35,647 nt of DNA from assembly GCA_024698885.1 (NCBI GenBank), contig JAILQQ010000131.1, positions 1-35,647 on the forward strand, read 5' to 3'. Positions 28,264-35,647 of the stretch are shown here, one piece after another; the stretch's first letter is position 1; the number at the start of each line of letters is the position of its first letter. Origin of the DNA: Lachnospiraceae bacterium. GTDB taxonomy: Bacteria; Bacillota; Clostridia; Lachnospirales; Lachnospiraceae. A program made the translations under genes and the position numbers. A model generated the notes under the pieces. It searched no databases, had not been told where the DNA came from, and saw only the letters and a list, made by a program, of their open reading frames with translations.

Positions 28264-28806
28264 ATGGATATGAAAAAGGAATTACTGGAAGCGCTTCAGA
28301 TGAAGCTTAAGGCAGACCGCAGTGTGGAAGACATATCATTGTTCACCGCGGAAGAGCTCGGAGCGCCCATGGACATGCTGCGTGCAAAGATCGGGGAATT
28401 CGGCCCGGATCTTATAAATGTTCTGGGTGAGTTCTTTTTTATGCCCTTTGGGGACGAGGGAATACTGTATTTTACGACAGTGATCACGCTCTCCACCTCA
28501 CTGCCGAAGGAGGCTGTTCCGGATATGGCTGCCGCGGCCGCAAGACTTGATTATTATCTTCCCTTCGGCTGCTATGCCCTGGGGGATAATGACCGGAACC
28601 TGATCTATCGCTATACGGCGCTGTTTAATGAGAATGAGGAAAAGGAAAAGCTTGACGCCTCGATATCCACTGCTGCTTTTGGCGCCCTTTCCGTAGCGGA
28701 AAAATTTATGGGATATCTGCTTTTAGTCTTAAAAAACGAGATTTCCGTGGAAGAGATGGTGGGAATGTTACTGGGAACAAATAACAGTAATGGATCGGCG
28801 CAGTGA
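28264..28806 (+). CDS. Small protein with YbjN/type III-chaperone-like pattern
   Basis: This 180-residue acidic protein has no certain family. Its predicted order is helices, then strands (FFFMPFGDEGILYFTTVITL), a helix (PDMAAAAARLDYYLPFG), strands (LIYRYTALFN) and a long helix (LSVAEKFMGYLLLVLKNEIS). That alternation and the closing hydrophobic helix followed by SVEEMV resemble YbjN proteins and class I type III secretion chaperones. This is a fold guess, not a homology result. AAAGGAGAT precedes the ATG. It lies 15 bases after the 1476-residue gene and 18 bases before the acetyltransferase gene, so the three are surely cotranscribed. A partner or chaperone of the large protein is a reasonable inference. 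Confidence 0.72.
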   Translation: MDMKKELLEALQMKLKADRSVEDISLFTAEELGAPMDMLRAKIGEFGPDLINVLGEFFFMPFGDEGILYFTTVITLSTSLPKEAVPDMAAAAARLDYYLPFGCYALGDNDRNLIYRYTALFNENEEKEKLDASISTAAFGALSVAEKFMGYLLLVLKNEISVEEMVGMLLGTNNSNGSAQ

Positions 28807-28824
28807 AGAAAAAGGGGATAACAT

Positions 28825-29652
28825 ATGCAGGTGACCAGGATCACAAATAAAAATGAAAAACCGTTTCTTCCTTTATTTCCGGGAAGCGCTCTGAAAGCAT
28901 CCGAAGATCTGATCCGCCTGGGGATCCTTGATGATGAAGGGGCGGTCGCCGGAGGACTTTCGGCCCGGATCTATGACCGTTTTATCGATATCCTGTCGTT
29001 ATATATCGTTCCTTCCTTCCGCAGACAGGGGTATGGGAAGAAGCTTTTAGATACGCTTGCGGATACCGCAAAAGCACACGGATATGAGGCGCTTACGGCA
29101 GAATTTACGGAGAATACAGCAGCTCTTGATTTTTCGGGAGCCATGGGCTTTGAGAATTTTGAGAGCAAAGCCTTCTACTTCTTTACGCTGAAGGAGTTTC
29201 TGCGTTCTCCTCTGTATAAAAAACTCGTGAAGGGAAAAAAGGACAAAGAGATCACTTATGTTTCCGCCCTGTCTCTTTCGGAAAGAAAAATCCTCGAACG
29301 GCATATCGGAACAAAGCATTATGATCCGGAATGGAGTACCGTCTGTTTCGAAGACGGAGAATACAGGAGCGCCCTGCTTACGGAGCATGAACTCTATACC
29401 ATCAACGGGGAGAAGCATAACAGTGTGGCCATTTTGCTGTTAGATGCCAAAGAAAACAGGCCGGCGGATATCCTGCACCATATACAGACGCTTGCGCGTA
29501 AGGCGATCAATGAGTTCGGCGAAGAAGCAGATGTGACGTTCCGAACCACCTTCGCCAATGAAACGATCATGCGGAATATGTTTGAACTGTTAGGCAGAAA
29601 GACCCATCTGCACCGGGAAGGCTGCTTTATACATGCTGTGAAGTTATTATGA
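28825..29652 (+). CDS. GNAT-family N-acetyltransferase
   Basis: In this 275-residue protein the first half is a GNAT domain. The acetyl-CoA-binding motif A is ILSLYIVPSFRRQGYGKKLL (residues about 53-72), with the R-x-x-G-x-G pyrophosphate loop as RRQGYG. Motif B follows as NTAALDFSGAMGFENF. The second half (from about 130) repeats a similar strand-helix order without the loop and may be a degenerate second GNAT domain. The substrate is unknown. As the third gene of the operon it could modify one of the neighbouring proteins, but nothing in the sequence shows this. GGGGATA is a modest ribosome site before the ATG. Confidence 0.82.
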   Translation: MQVTRITNKNEKPFLPLFPGSALKASEDLIRLGILDDEGAVAGGLSARIYDRFIDILSLYIVPSFRRQGYGKKLLDTLADTAKAHGYEALTAEFTENTAALDFSGAMGFENFESKAFYFFTLKEFLRSPLYKKLVKGKKDKEITYVSALSLSERKILERHIGTKHYDPEWSTVCFEDGEYRSALLTEHELYTINGEKHNSVAILLLDAKENRPADILHHIQTLARKAINEFGEEADVTFRTTFANETIMRNMFELLGRKTHLHREGCFIHAVKLL

Positions 29653-29779
29653 TGATGTTGGGGGGCGAAAGGTGCTTTAGCACCTTTTCGGATACATGAT
29701 ATAGCGCTTGAGCTTGCTCATAAGCACTATATCATGTATCCGAAAATGACACGAAGTGTTTTGACCCCAACGTTATCAT
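29649..29779 (+). repeat. 131-bp structured element predicted to fold as a four-way junction
   Basis: The outer stem ATGATGATGTTGGGG (29649-29663) pairs with CCCCAACGTTATCAT (29765-29779), with two G-U pairs. It encloses three hairpins: AAAGGTGC/GCACCTTT (29668-29687), a long arm CGGATACATGATATAG/CTATATCATGTATCCG (29689-29742) with a further internal stem, and ACAC-GAA-GTGT (29749-29759). The first stem bases overlap the acetyltransferase stop codon. The first hairpin, followed by TTTT, could terminate the upstream operon. The right end resembles 4337-4373. It may be a miniature mobile element or a structured RNA. Confidence 0.75.
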
Positions 29780-29814
29780 AAAAGACGAGAAGACACGGCA
29801 GAAAGGAAAGAGAG

Positions 29815-32800
29815 ATGTGCGAAACAAAAAGCGCGAAACAGCAGGAAGAGCGGTCAGAGTTCAATCTTGAAAGCTATATTCTGGAGGATTATACAGCAGA
29901 CGAAGCCAGAAAAGCAAAGCAGGACGTACATACCGATAAATCTTCGTCGCTTACCGGTCATGTCCCGGTAAAAGAGGCTAAACAGGAGCTGAAGCCGGAA
30001 GATCTTGCCGATGCCTACGAGTCCGTGGGAATAAAGCTTGCTTCCAATGCGGGAAAGCGGGAGAAAGCTTTAAATGCCGCTAAAAAAAGAAGAGATGAAC
30101 AGGCGGATCTTGCCAAAGAAAAGAAAAAATTTGAGGATGGAGAAGAGGACCGAGAAAAAAAGAGAGCCCATTGGACCAGGAATATCTGGATCGGGAATTT
30201 TAATCAAATGCTGGAAAATCTGCGCGGTTATTTAGAGGAAAGCAAAAAATCCCCGTATACCGTCTTTATTAAAAATTATGCCGCTATCAAACGGGAATTA
30301 AGCCTTATTCCCGAATACGAACATGTAGCGAGACGTCTCACAGAGATTTCGGAAATCCCGGGCGAGCAGGAAGAGAAGAAAGAAGAGAAGAAAGAAGAGA
30401 AGAAAGAAAAGATCCGGGATACCCAGGCAATGCTGCGCTCCTTGCAGGATATCGGAACATATTTCGGATATGTTGAAGCGATTATACAGAATAAGTACTT
30501 TGCCTATATTCCGATGGAGGAAATGGAGAAGCTTTCCGCGGAGGAATTAAGAAAGCGTCTGGCCGAAGAATTTGATCTTCCCAAAAAACCGGAGAAAGAG
30601 GAGGGTTCTGAAAAAAAGAAATATCGAAATGAGGAACTGATCGCGTTTTATCAGAACCTGATCCTGCTTAAAGAGACGGACTTTGCGAAAGGAATAACAT
30701 TTCATGAGAGATTTGAAGCGCATCGCAAAGCGATAATAACGGAACAGAAAGCGCAGCCTGAAGAGAAAAAGGAGGCGCCTGAGCAGGAAGAGGGATCGCC
30801 GGAACAGAAAAAGGCCAGACAGGAGTATTATCTGAAAGAGCTTAAGAGGATCGCGGCCAGTTTTGAAAACCTGCAGGTTTTTTTGGGAGATTCTTACCGT
30901 CTGATCGGGGAAGAGGATTGCCTGGAGCATTTTATAAGAGCATTCCGGGTAAAAGAATGCCTGCGGGGATTTACAGATGCCGGCGGAACCGATGCGATGC
31001 TGCCTGGCAATGTAAGGGAGGTTAAGGATTTATTCTCCGGTTTATTACAAATAAAAATCCCGGGTGAAAAAGAAGATCATGAAGATAAAGGATCTTCCAC
31101 GACTGGCGAAAGAGCCCGCCAAAAAAAGGGGCTTTCGAAAGAGCAGCAGGAAGCGGTTCAGGCAGCAGGAGCATATCTGATGGAGCGCTGTCTGGAGGAA
31201 TCTAAAGGGGCATATGTTACCGAACTGAAGCTTTATCCGGTGGGGGCGTCCTTCGCTTACGGCGTACCAGGCGGCAGTTTTTCAGCCAATCAGCCGGTTA
31301 GCAGATTTCCGCTCAGGTCAGAGTGGAAAAGCCATGTGCCCTTTGTTTTTGAAATGTTAAACAGAAATCCCGAGCAGCTTTTGATCGCTTATTATCTGCT
31401 GGAGCATGACAGACAGGATGATGCGACCGGAATAGATTTTCAGGCAGTACGGGAAAATTACCGGCCGGATCTTGAGAAGCTTAAGGCAAATATGGATTGG
31501 GGCAAGCTGTCCCGGGCTCTGCGTTCTTCTGTCATTTTTTCCGGGTGGTTTTCGGAATACGATGCGGCCACAAGAAGTCTTGCAGAGCTTGATACGGAAA
31601 TGGAACGCCTGAAACCGGACAGTCAGGCAGCTTCGGACGATAAGAACGCGGAAAAAAGCGAGCGCGCAGAAACTATCGTGACAGCGGCGGCCGAAGAGGT
31701 ACCGGAGAAAGCAGCGGCTGCAAGGAGCGCAGAGAAAGCGGAAGAGGAAAAGGTTCAGGAAGCGGTTGAAGAGGAAGAAGAGGAAGAAATTGTAGATGAA
31801 GAGAAGGTAGAGGAGGAAATCGCAGAAGAAGAGGAGAAAAAGGAAGAAATCGCAGAAGAAGAGGAGAAAAAGGAAGAAATCGCAGAAGAAGCGGCGGTTC
31901 CGGCGGTCATGGAAGAAGCCGAAAAGAGGAAGGCTGCAGAGACAGGAACCCCGGCACCAGTGATAGCGCATATAAAACGCAGTTCCTTTCAGGGACAGGT
32001 TGTCAGGACGATAGAGGGTATGGAAAATGCATACGAGCAGCAGAAACACAATAACTGCTTCTGCTGCGCCGGTACAGCTATGCTTAACCAGTTCATCGCA
32101 AAAAGGAAGAAGCAGAATGGAGAAGGAGACGGCACCATTGTCCGTCTCGTTAACCAGGATCATATGAGAGCCTGCCGGCCGGCTGTCAGGAAGTTTCAGG
32201 CGATTTCGGCCCTTGTTTCGCAGGGAGAGTATGATGAAGCCCTTCGGGATCTGGACCGGTATGCCGGTGAGGACCGGACGGAGGTCGGCAGTATCTTCGA
32301 ACAGGGCGATTTTATCCTCGATCAGCTGGAAAGGCAGGGGATCCGTGACGTTACGCTTCATAACGCATCCCTTTCGATCCCGCCTGACGGAGAGCTGTTT
32401 GATAAAATGAAGCAGAAGTTTATCGAAAAGGTAAAGACTATTCTTAGAACAGACTGTGTTATCGGCTGTTTAAGGAGCGGCCACTATACGACTATTGCCG
32501 GCATAGACGAAGCGAAAAATACACTTTTGGTTTATAATTCGACAAGCGAAAAAAACCCCGAAGAAAGAAACCTGGATGATTTTCTGCAGGGTATTACAGG
32601 CGGAACGCTGGAGCTTGAATGGCTTGCAGAAGATAAGCCCGAAGCGCTGCAGGCGGATTTCCCACAGCTTACGATAGAAGAGGGAAAATACAGCATTGAT
32701 GAAAAAGGTATGGATCCCTTTGCGATGAACCGCAGCCATCATTTCCTGATCATGCAGCCAAAGGGACTGACCGCTACCAGGATCGAGAGGGTTCAGGCCG

Positions 32801-34335
32801 CGCAGGAGGACAAAAAGGGAGAAAAGGCTGAGACAGTGATCTTTGAGTCGGTATATATCCGTCAGGCGGATCCCTCTCCTGAAACAGTACGACTAGATGA
32901 AGCCATGGAAGGAGTAAAGCAAAGAAATCCGAAGTGGTATATGGCAGGGCTCTTGGCGAGCTCTATCTGTGAGAGAATGAGGCTGGTCGGCCTTTTATTC
33001 AGGAATGCCGGTATCCATCCCGAAATGTCGCCGGCGCTCATAAGGGATCCGGGGCTCAGGAAGAGGATCATTGAGGAAAGCCGGGAGCTGAGAGTACAGG
33101 AAATACAACTGAGATTGCTCGCGGCCGAGGAAATCGCACAAGGAAAAGGAAAAGAAAGCTTCGCGCAGAGTGAAGTTGATAAGCTGGATGCCGAAAAAAA
33201 GAAACCGAAGGAAAAGCCGGCACGGGTTCTCGATCATCATGTAGAAGAGGAAAGCGGCCTTGAGATCGCGGAAACTGCCGTATCCGGTACCAAGGAGTTT
33301 GTCGGGGATCTGCTTATGGACGGTACGATGAAGACGATCGAGGCCGGCGAGGAGATGTTCCGCTTTGCGGGAACCTCTGCTTATGCGGGTGTGGCAGCAG
33401 GCGTCGGTACCGTGCTCCCTCTTGCCACGCTGACAGCGGGTATTCTGGAAACGATCAGCCTTGCCAGAGAGAGCGGACTGACCGGTGCCGACTGGACCGC
33501 AAAGATCACATCCCTGGCGGGGGAATATTTAGAGGGGATCGGCGGTGTGATCAATTCTGCCGGGAGCATTATGTCACTAACCGCCCAGTCGCTTGGTACA
33601 GCGGCGGCTTTGACAACCGCCGGAGGAGCTTTAGCGGTGGGTGCGGGTGCTGCCATGGCGATCGCGTCCGCGGTGCAGATGGGACGGGAGGTAAGCTCCG
33701 GGCAGGATCTGCATGCAGCCAGGGAAACACTGGGTGACGATCCGCAGGGAGACGGAAAGATCCTTGACCGTTTTCTCAAACATGAAGAAGGGGAGATAGG
33801 AAGAAGAGAACTCAGCGCGGGAGCGGGTATTGTTACCGGATGCATGCTCAGTATAGCGGGCGGGCTTTCTATGACAGGCGTTTTGGCGCCGGTCGGGGCA
33901 ATGATGGGCGTAACGGCGCTGATGATCGGGGCCGGGGCTAAGATCATTGATTGGGTCGCAAAGCGGGAAAACAGGGATAACGCGGTAGATGAATATCTCG
34001 GCACCAAAGATGATCCTGCTGTCGAAAAAGCACTTCAGTCACCGGATATCGAGGGATATCAGGAGACTCTGGTAAGGGCCAGGGATCTGCTGCTTGCGAA
34101 ACAGGGATTTTCGTCAACAAAGGAATGCTATCGATATATATGCTTCCAGTATGCCACGCTGCTTTATCGCAAGGTATTTATTGATGATGAAGAAAAAATG
34201 GGAAAAGGCGAAAAAGAAATGTATGAAAATGCCATGCGGTCTCTCGGCATGAAGATGAATGACAGGCAGGCGGTACAGAACGGGGAAAAGCCGATCCCAT
34301 CCATTGAAGCGATGGTTACGAGGCTGATGGGATGA
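29815..34335 (+). CDS. Unrecognised 1506-residue protein with candidate papain/C39-like peptidase centre and hydrophobic C-terminal region
   Basis: I do not recognise the full-length protein. Residues 1-640 are charged and helical, with Glu/Lys linkers (for example about 186-198 and 300-335). Residues about 640-700 are an extreme Glu/Lys-rich linker with 10-residue tandem repeats. A candidate cysteine-peptidase domain follows: Gln743 and Cys748-Cys751 in QKHNNCFCCAGTAML, His890 in SGHYTTIAGID, and Asn908 in LVYNSTS. The order Cys, His, Asn/Asp with 18 residues between the last two fits papain/C39-like folds. Residues about 1186-1383 hold three Gly/Ala-rich hydrophobic stretches. The last 120 residues are helical. 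There is no signal peptide. GAAAGGAAAGAG precedes the ATG. Autoprocessing or proteolytic effector activity is a hypothesis. Confidence 0.85.
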   Translation: MCETKSAKQQEERSEFNLESYILEDYTADEARKAKQDVHTDKSSSLTGHVPVKEAKQELKPEDLADAYESVGIKLASNAGKREKALNAAKKRRDEQADLAKEKKKFEDGEEDREKKRAHWTRNIWIGNFNQMLENLRGYLEESKKSPYTVFIKNYAAIKRELSLIPEYEHVARRLTEISEIPGEQEEKKEEKKEEKKEKIRDTQAMLRSLQDIGTYFGYVEAIIQNKYFAYIPMEEMEKLSAEELRKRLAEEFDLPKKPEKEEGSEKKKYRNEELIAFYQNLILLKETDFAKGITFHERFEAHRKAIITEQKAQPEEKKEAPEQEEGSPEQKKARQEYYLKELKRIAASFENLQVFLGDSYRLIGEEDCLEHFIRAFRVKECLRGFTDAGGTDAMLPGNVREVKDLFSGLLQIKIPGEKEDHEDKGSSTTGERARQKKGLSKEQQEAVQAAGAYLMERCLEESKGAYVTELKLYPVGASFAYGVPGGSFSANQPVSRFPLRSEWKSHVPFVFEMLNRNPEQLLIAYYLLEHDRQDDATGIDFQAVRENYRPDLEKLKANMDWGKLSRALRSSVIFSGWFSEYDAATRSLAELDTEMERLKPDSQAASDDKNAEKSERAETIVTAAAEEVPEKAAAARSAEKAEEEKVQEAVEEEEEEEIVDEEKVEEEIAEEEEKKEEIAEEEEKKEEIAEEAAVPAVMEEAEKRKAAETGTPAPVIAHIKRSSFQGQVVRTIEGMENAYEQQKHNNCFCCAGTAMLNQFIAKRKKQNGEGDGTIVRLVNQDHMRACRPAVRKFQAISALVSQGEYDEALRDLDRYAGEDRTEVGSIFEQGDFILDQLERQGIRDVTLHNASLSIPPDGELFDKMKQKFIEKVKTILRTDCVIGCLRSGHYTTIAGIDEAKNTLLVYNSTSEKNPEERNLDDFLQGITGGTLELEWLAEDKPEALQADFPQLTIEEGKYSIDEKGMDPFAMNRSHHFLIMQPKGLTATRIERVQAAQEDKKGEKAETVIFESVYIRQADPSPETVRLDEAMEGVKQRNPKWYMAGLLASSICERMRLVGLLFRNAGIHPEMSPALIRDPGLRKRIIEESRELRVQEIQLRLLAAEEIAQGKGKESFAQSEVDKLDAEKKKPKEKPARVLDHHVEEESGLEIAETAVSGTKEFVGDLLMDGTMKTIEAGEEMFRFAGTSAYAGVAAGVGTVLPLATLTAGILETISLARESGLTGADWTAKITSLAGEYLEGIGGVINSAGSIMSLTAQSLGTAAALTTAGGALAVGAGAAMAIASAVQMGREVSSGQDLHAARETLGDDPQGDGKILDRFLKHEEGEIGRRELSAGAGIVTGCMLSIAGGLSMTGVLAPVGAMMGVTALMIGAGAKIIDWVAKRENRDNAVDEYLGTKDDPAVEKALQSPDIEGYQETLVRARDLLLAKQGFSSTKECYRYICFQYATLLYRKVFIDDEEKMGKGEKEMYENAMRSLGMKMNDRQAVQNGEKPIPSIEAMVTRLMG
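31816..31890 (+). repeat. 30-bp tandem repeats encoding a Glu/Lys linker
   Basis: Units start at 31816, 31846 and 31876 (partial), each encoding EIAEEEEKKE. They lie just before the candidate peptidase domain. A shorter 12-bp repeat encoding EEKK occurs at about 30370-30405 in the same gene. Such arrays can change in copy number without shifting the frame. Confidence 0.85.
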
Positions 34336-34345
34336 TCATTCGAAA

Positions 34346-35647
34346 ATGAAAGACAAGAAATATTTATTTGAAAAAGACAGGGTGCCGCATGCACTGTTTG
34401 TAATGGCCCTTCCGACCATCATCAGCCAGCTGATCCTGTTGATCTACAATCTGGCGGATACCTGGTTCATCGGAAGAACCAATGACCCCTATATGGTTGC
34501 GGCCTGTTCGCTGGTTTTGCCGGCATTTATGCTGACCATTGTTATCACGAATATCTTCGGCAGCGGGGGAGGAACGCTGATCGCACGTCTGATCGGGAGG
34601 GGCGATGACAGGGAAGCGTCCCGGGTTTCCTCCGCCTGTCTGGTCATGGCGTTTGTGACAGCACTCTGCTATGCGCTTTTTTGCCTGATCTCCATGGACA
34701 GGATCCTTATCCTGCTTGGTGCCAGCGATAATACCATAGCTTACGCGAAGCAGTATATGTTCTTTGTCGTGGTACTCGGCAGCGTGCCGGCGATCCTCTC
34801 AAATACCCTTTCCACGCTGCTTCGCAGTATCGGCGTATCGGGACAGGCTTCGTTTGGCCTGAGCATGGGCGGTGTTCTGAATATTGCGCTGGATCCGTTA
34901 TTCATGTTTGTGATCCTGCCGCCAGGACAGCAGGTAAAGGGTGCCGCCATCGCGACGCTGCTCAGTAATATCGCGGCATTTCTGTATTTTGTGATCGTAT
35001 ACGCAAGGATCAGCAGAACGACGATCCTGAGCTTTACGCTCTCTGACGGACTGCCGGCAAAGCAATCCTTTATCTCGATATTTTCCGTCGGGATCCCGGC
35101 AGGAGTCTCCGTTTTATTGTTTGACCTCTGTACGATCGTGATCAACCGGCTGTCGGCCGGCCACGGGGATATCGAGCTCGCGGCGATCGGGATCGTCTTA
35201 AAGGCGGAGCGGCTTCCGCTTAATATCGGGATCGGCATCTGCCTCGGGATGGTACCGCTAATTGCCTACAGCTATTCCTCCGGGAACAGGGAGAGGATGG
35301 ACGCGATCTTCCGCTTCGGGCGGATCGTCGGGCTTGCCATCGCGTTTACCTGTGTGCTGTTATACTATATATTCGCGCCCTATATCATGCGGGCGTTTAT
35401 CGGAGACGCCGAAACGGTAAGGCTCGGGACCCGGTTTTTGCGGGCCAGATGCTTCGCGACGCCCGTCATGTTCCTCTGCTTCAGCATGGTTCATTTCATG
35501 CAGGCGGTCGGAAAGGGGCGGGAAGCTTTTCTGATGGCGGTTTTCAGGCAGTTGGTTTTCAATATCCCGATCCTGTTTTTGCTTGATCACCTTTTCGGTG
35601 TCATGGGCATTGTCTGGACCCAGGCGGTGGCCGATCTGCTGACAGGG
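34346..35647 (+). CDS. MATE-family efflux transporter, 3'-truncated by window edge
   Basis: The frame from the ATG at 34346 is open to the last base of the window (434 codons), so the C-terminus lies outside; the family is usually about 450 residues. The N-terminus MKDKKYLFEKDRVPHALFVM leads into the MATE signature PTIISQLILLIYNLADTWFIG. Later motifs include GSGGGTLIARLIGRGD, NTLSTLLRSIG and NIALDPLFMFVI. Such proteins export cationic drugs or other small molecules using Na+ or H+ gradients. No strong ribosome site is visible, and the start is 10 bases after the 1506-residue gene, suggesting coupling or read-through. A link to the preceding locus is only positional. Confidence 0.92.
   Translation, partial: MKDKKYLFEKDRVPHALFVMALPTIISQLILLIYNLADTWFIGRTNDPYMVAACSLVLPAFMLTIVITNIFGSGGGTLIARLIGRGDDREASRVSSACLVMAFVTALCYALFCLISMDRILILLGASDNTIAYAKQYMFFVVVLGSVPAILSNTLSTLLRSIGVSGQASFGLSMGGVLNIALDPLFMFVILPPGQQVKGAAIATLLSNIAAFLYFVIVYARISRTTILSFTLSDGLPAKQSFISIFSVGIPAGVSVLLFDLCTIVINRLSAGHGDIELAAIGIVLKAERLPLNIGIGICLGMVPLIAYSYSSGNRERMDAIFRFGRIVGLAIAFTCVLLYYIFAPYIMRAFIGDAETVRLGTRFLRARCFATPVMFLCFSMVHFMQAVGKGREAFLMAVFRQLVFNIPILFLLDHLFGVMGIVWTQAVADLLTG

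Noticed and set aside
32862..34007. Minus-strand open frames across the 3' half of the 1506-residue gene
   Set aside because: They are fragments in the shadow of a continuous frame with a good start and domain structure.

Overview
The window looks like a replication-origin-proximal segment of a Clostridia chromosome, most likely a Lachnospiraceae-type member of the Bacillota. The evidence is the gene order dnaN–S4 protein–recF–gyrB–gyrA followed by dnaX–ybaB–recR, the AGGAGG-type ribosome binding sites, the AT-rich sigma-A-like promoters and the protein sequences themselves. The dnaN gene is cut by the left edge, so dnaA and oriC should lie just to the left. Most genes are on the + strand, as expected to the right of an origin. 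The family-level assignment is an inference from protein style, not from a search.

Layout. 1-7046: replication and topology genes ending in a clear terminator. 7063-9617: a two-subunit iron-sulfur fumarase-type hydro-lyase and a phosphofructokinase with its own promoter. 9627-15066: dnaX, ybaB, recR, an aldose 1-epimerase and a membrane-anchored protein with beta-sandwich repeats. 15113-15226: tRNA-Pro(CGG) with its own promoter and a terminator that pairs with the 3' end of the tRNA. 15316-15877 (-): a RelE/ParE-type toxin and its antitoxin. 16114-22007: a complete oligopeptide ABC importer (two permeases, two ATPases, binding lipoprotein). 22135-22374 (-): a small double-glycine-leader peptide of RiPP/bacteriocin-precursor type with no maturation genes nearby. 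22530-23465 (-): an AEC-family transporter.

The unusual part is 23466-34335. Two very large proteins that I do not recognise (1476 and 1506 aa) flank a small protein whose predicted alternation of strands and helices resembles the YbjN/type III-chaperone fold, and a GNAT-like acetyltransferase. Both large proteins lack a signal peptide, are divided by low-complexity linkers (Pro/Ala in the first, Glu/Lys in the second), and carry a glycine-rich hydrophobic region followed by a helical C-terminal domain. The second also contains a candidate papain/C39-like cysteine peptidase centre. The locus is decorated with structured repeats: a tandem array of hairpins in the leader of the first gene (with an inverted copy in the leader of the divergent AEC gene), and a four-way-junction element between the GNAT gene and the second large gene, whose 3' end also occurs between gyrB and gyrA. 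My working hypothesis is a chaperone/effector-like or toxin-like system. The sequence alone does not prove it. The window ends inside a MATE-family efflux gene.
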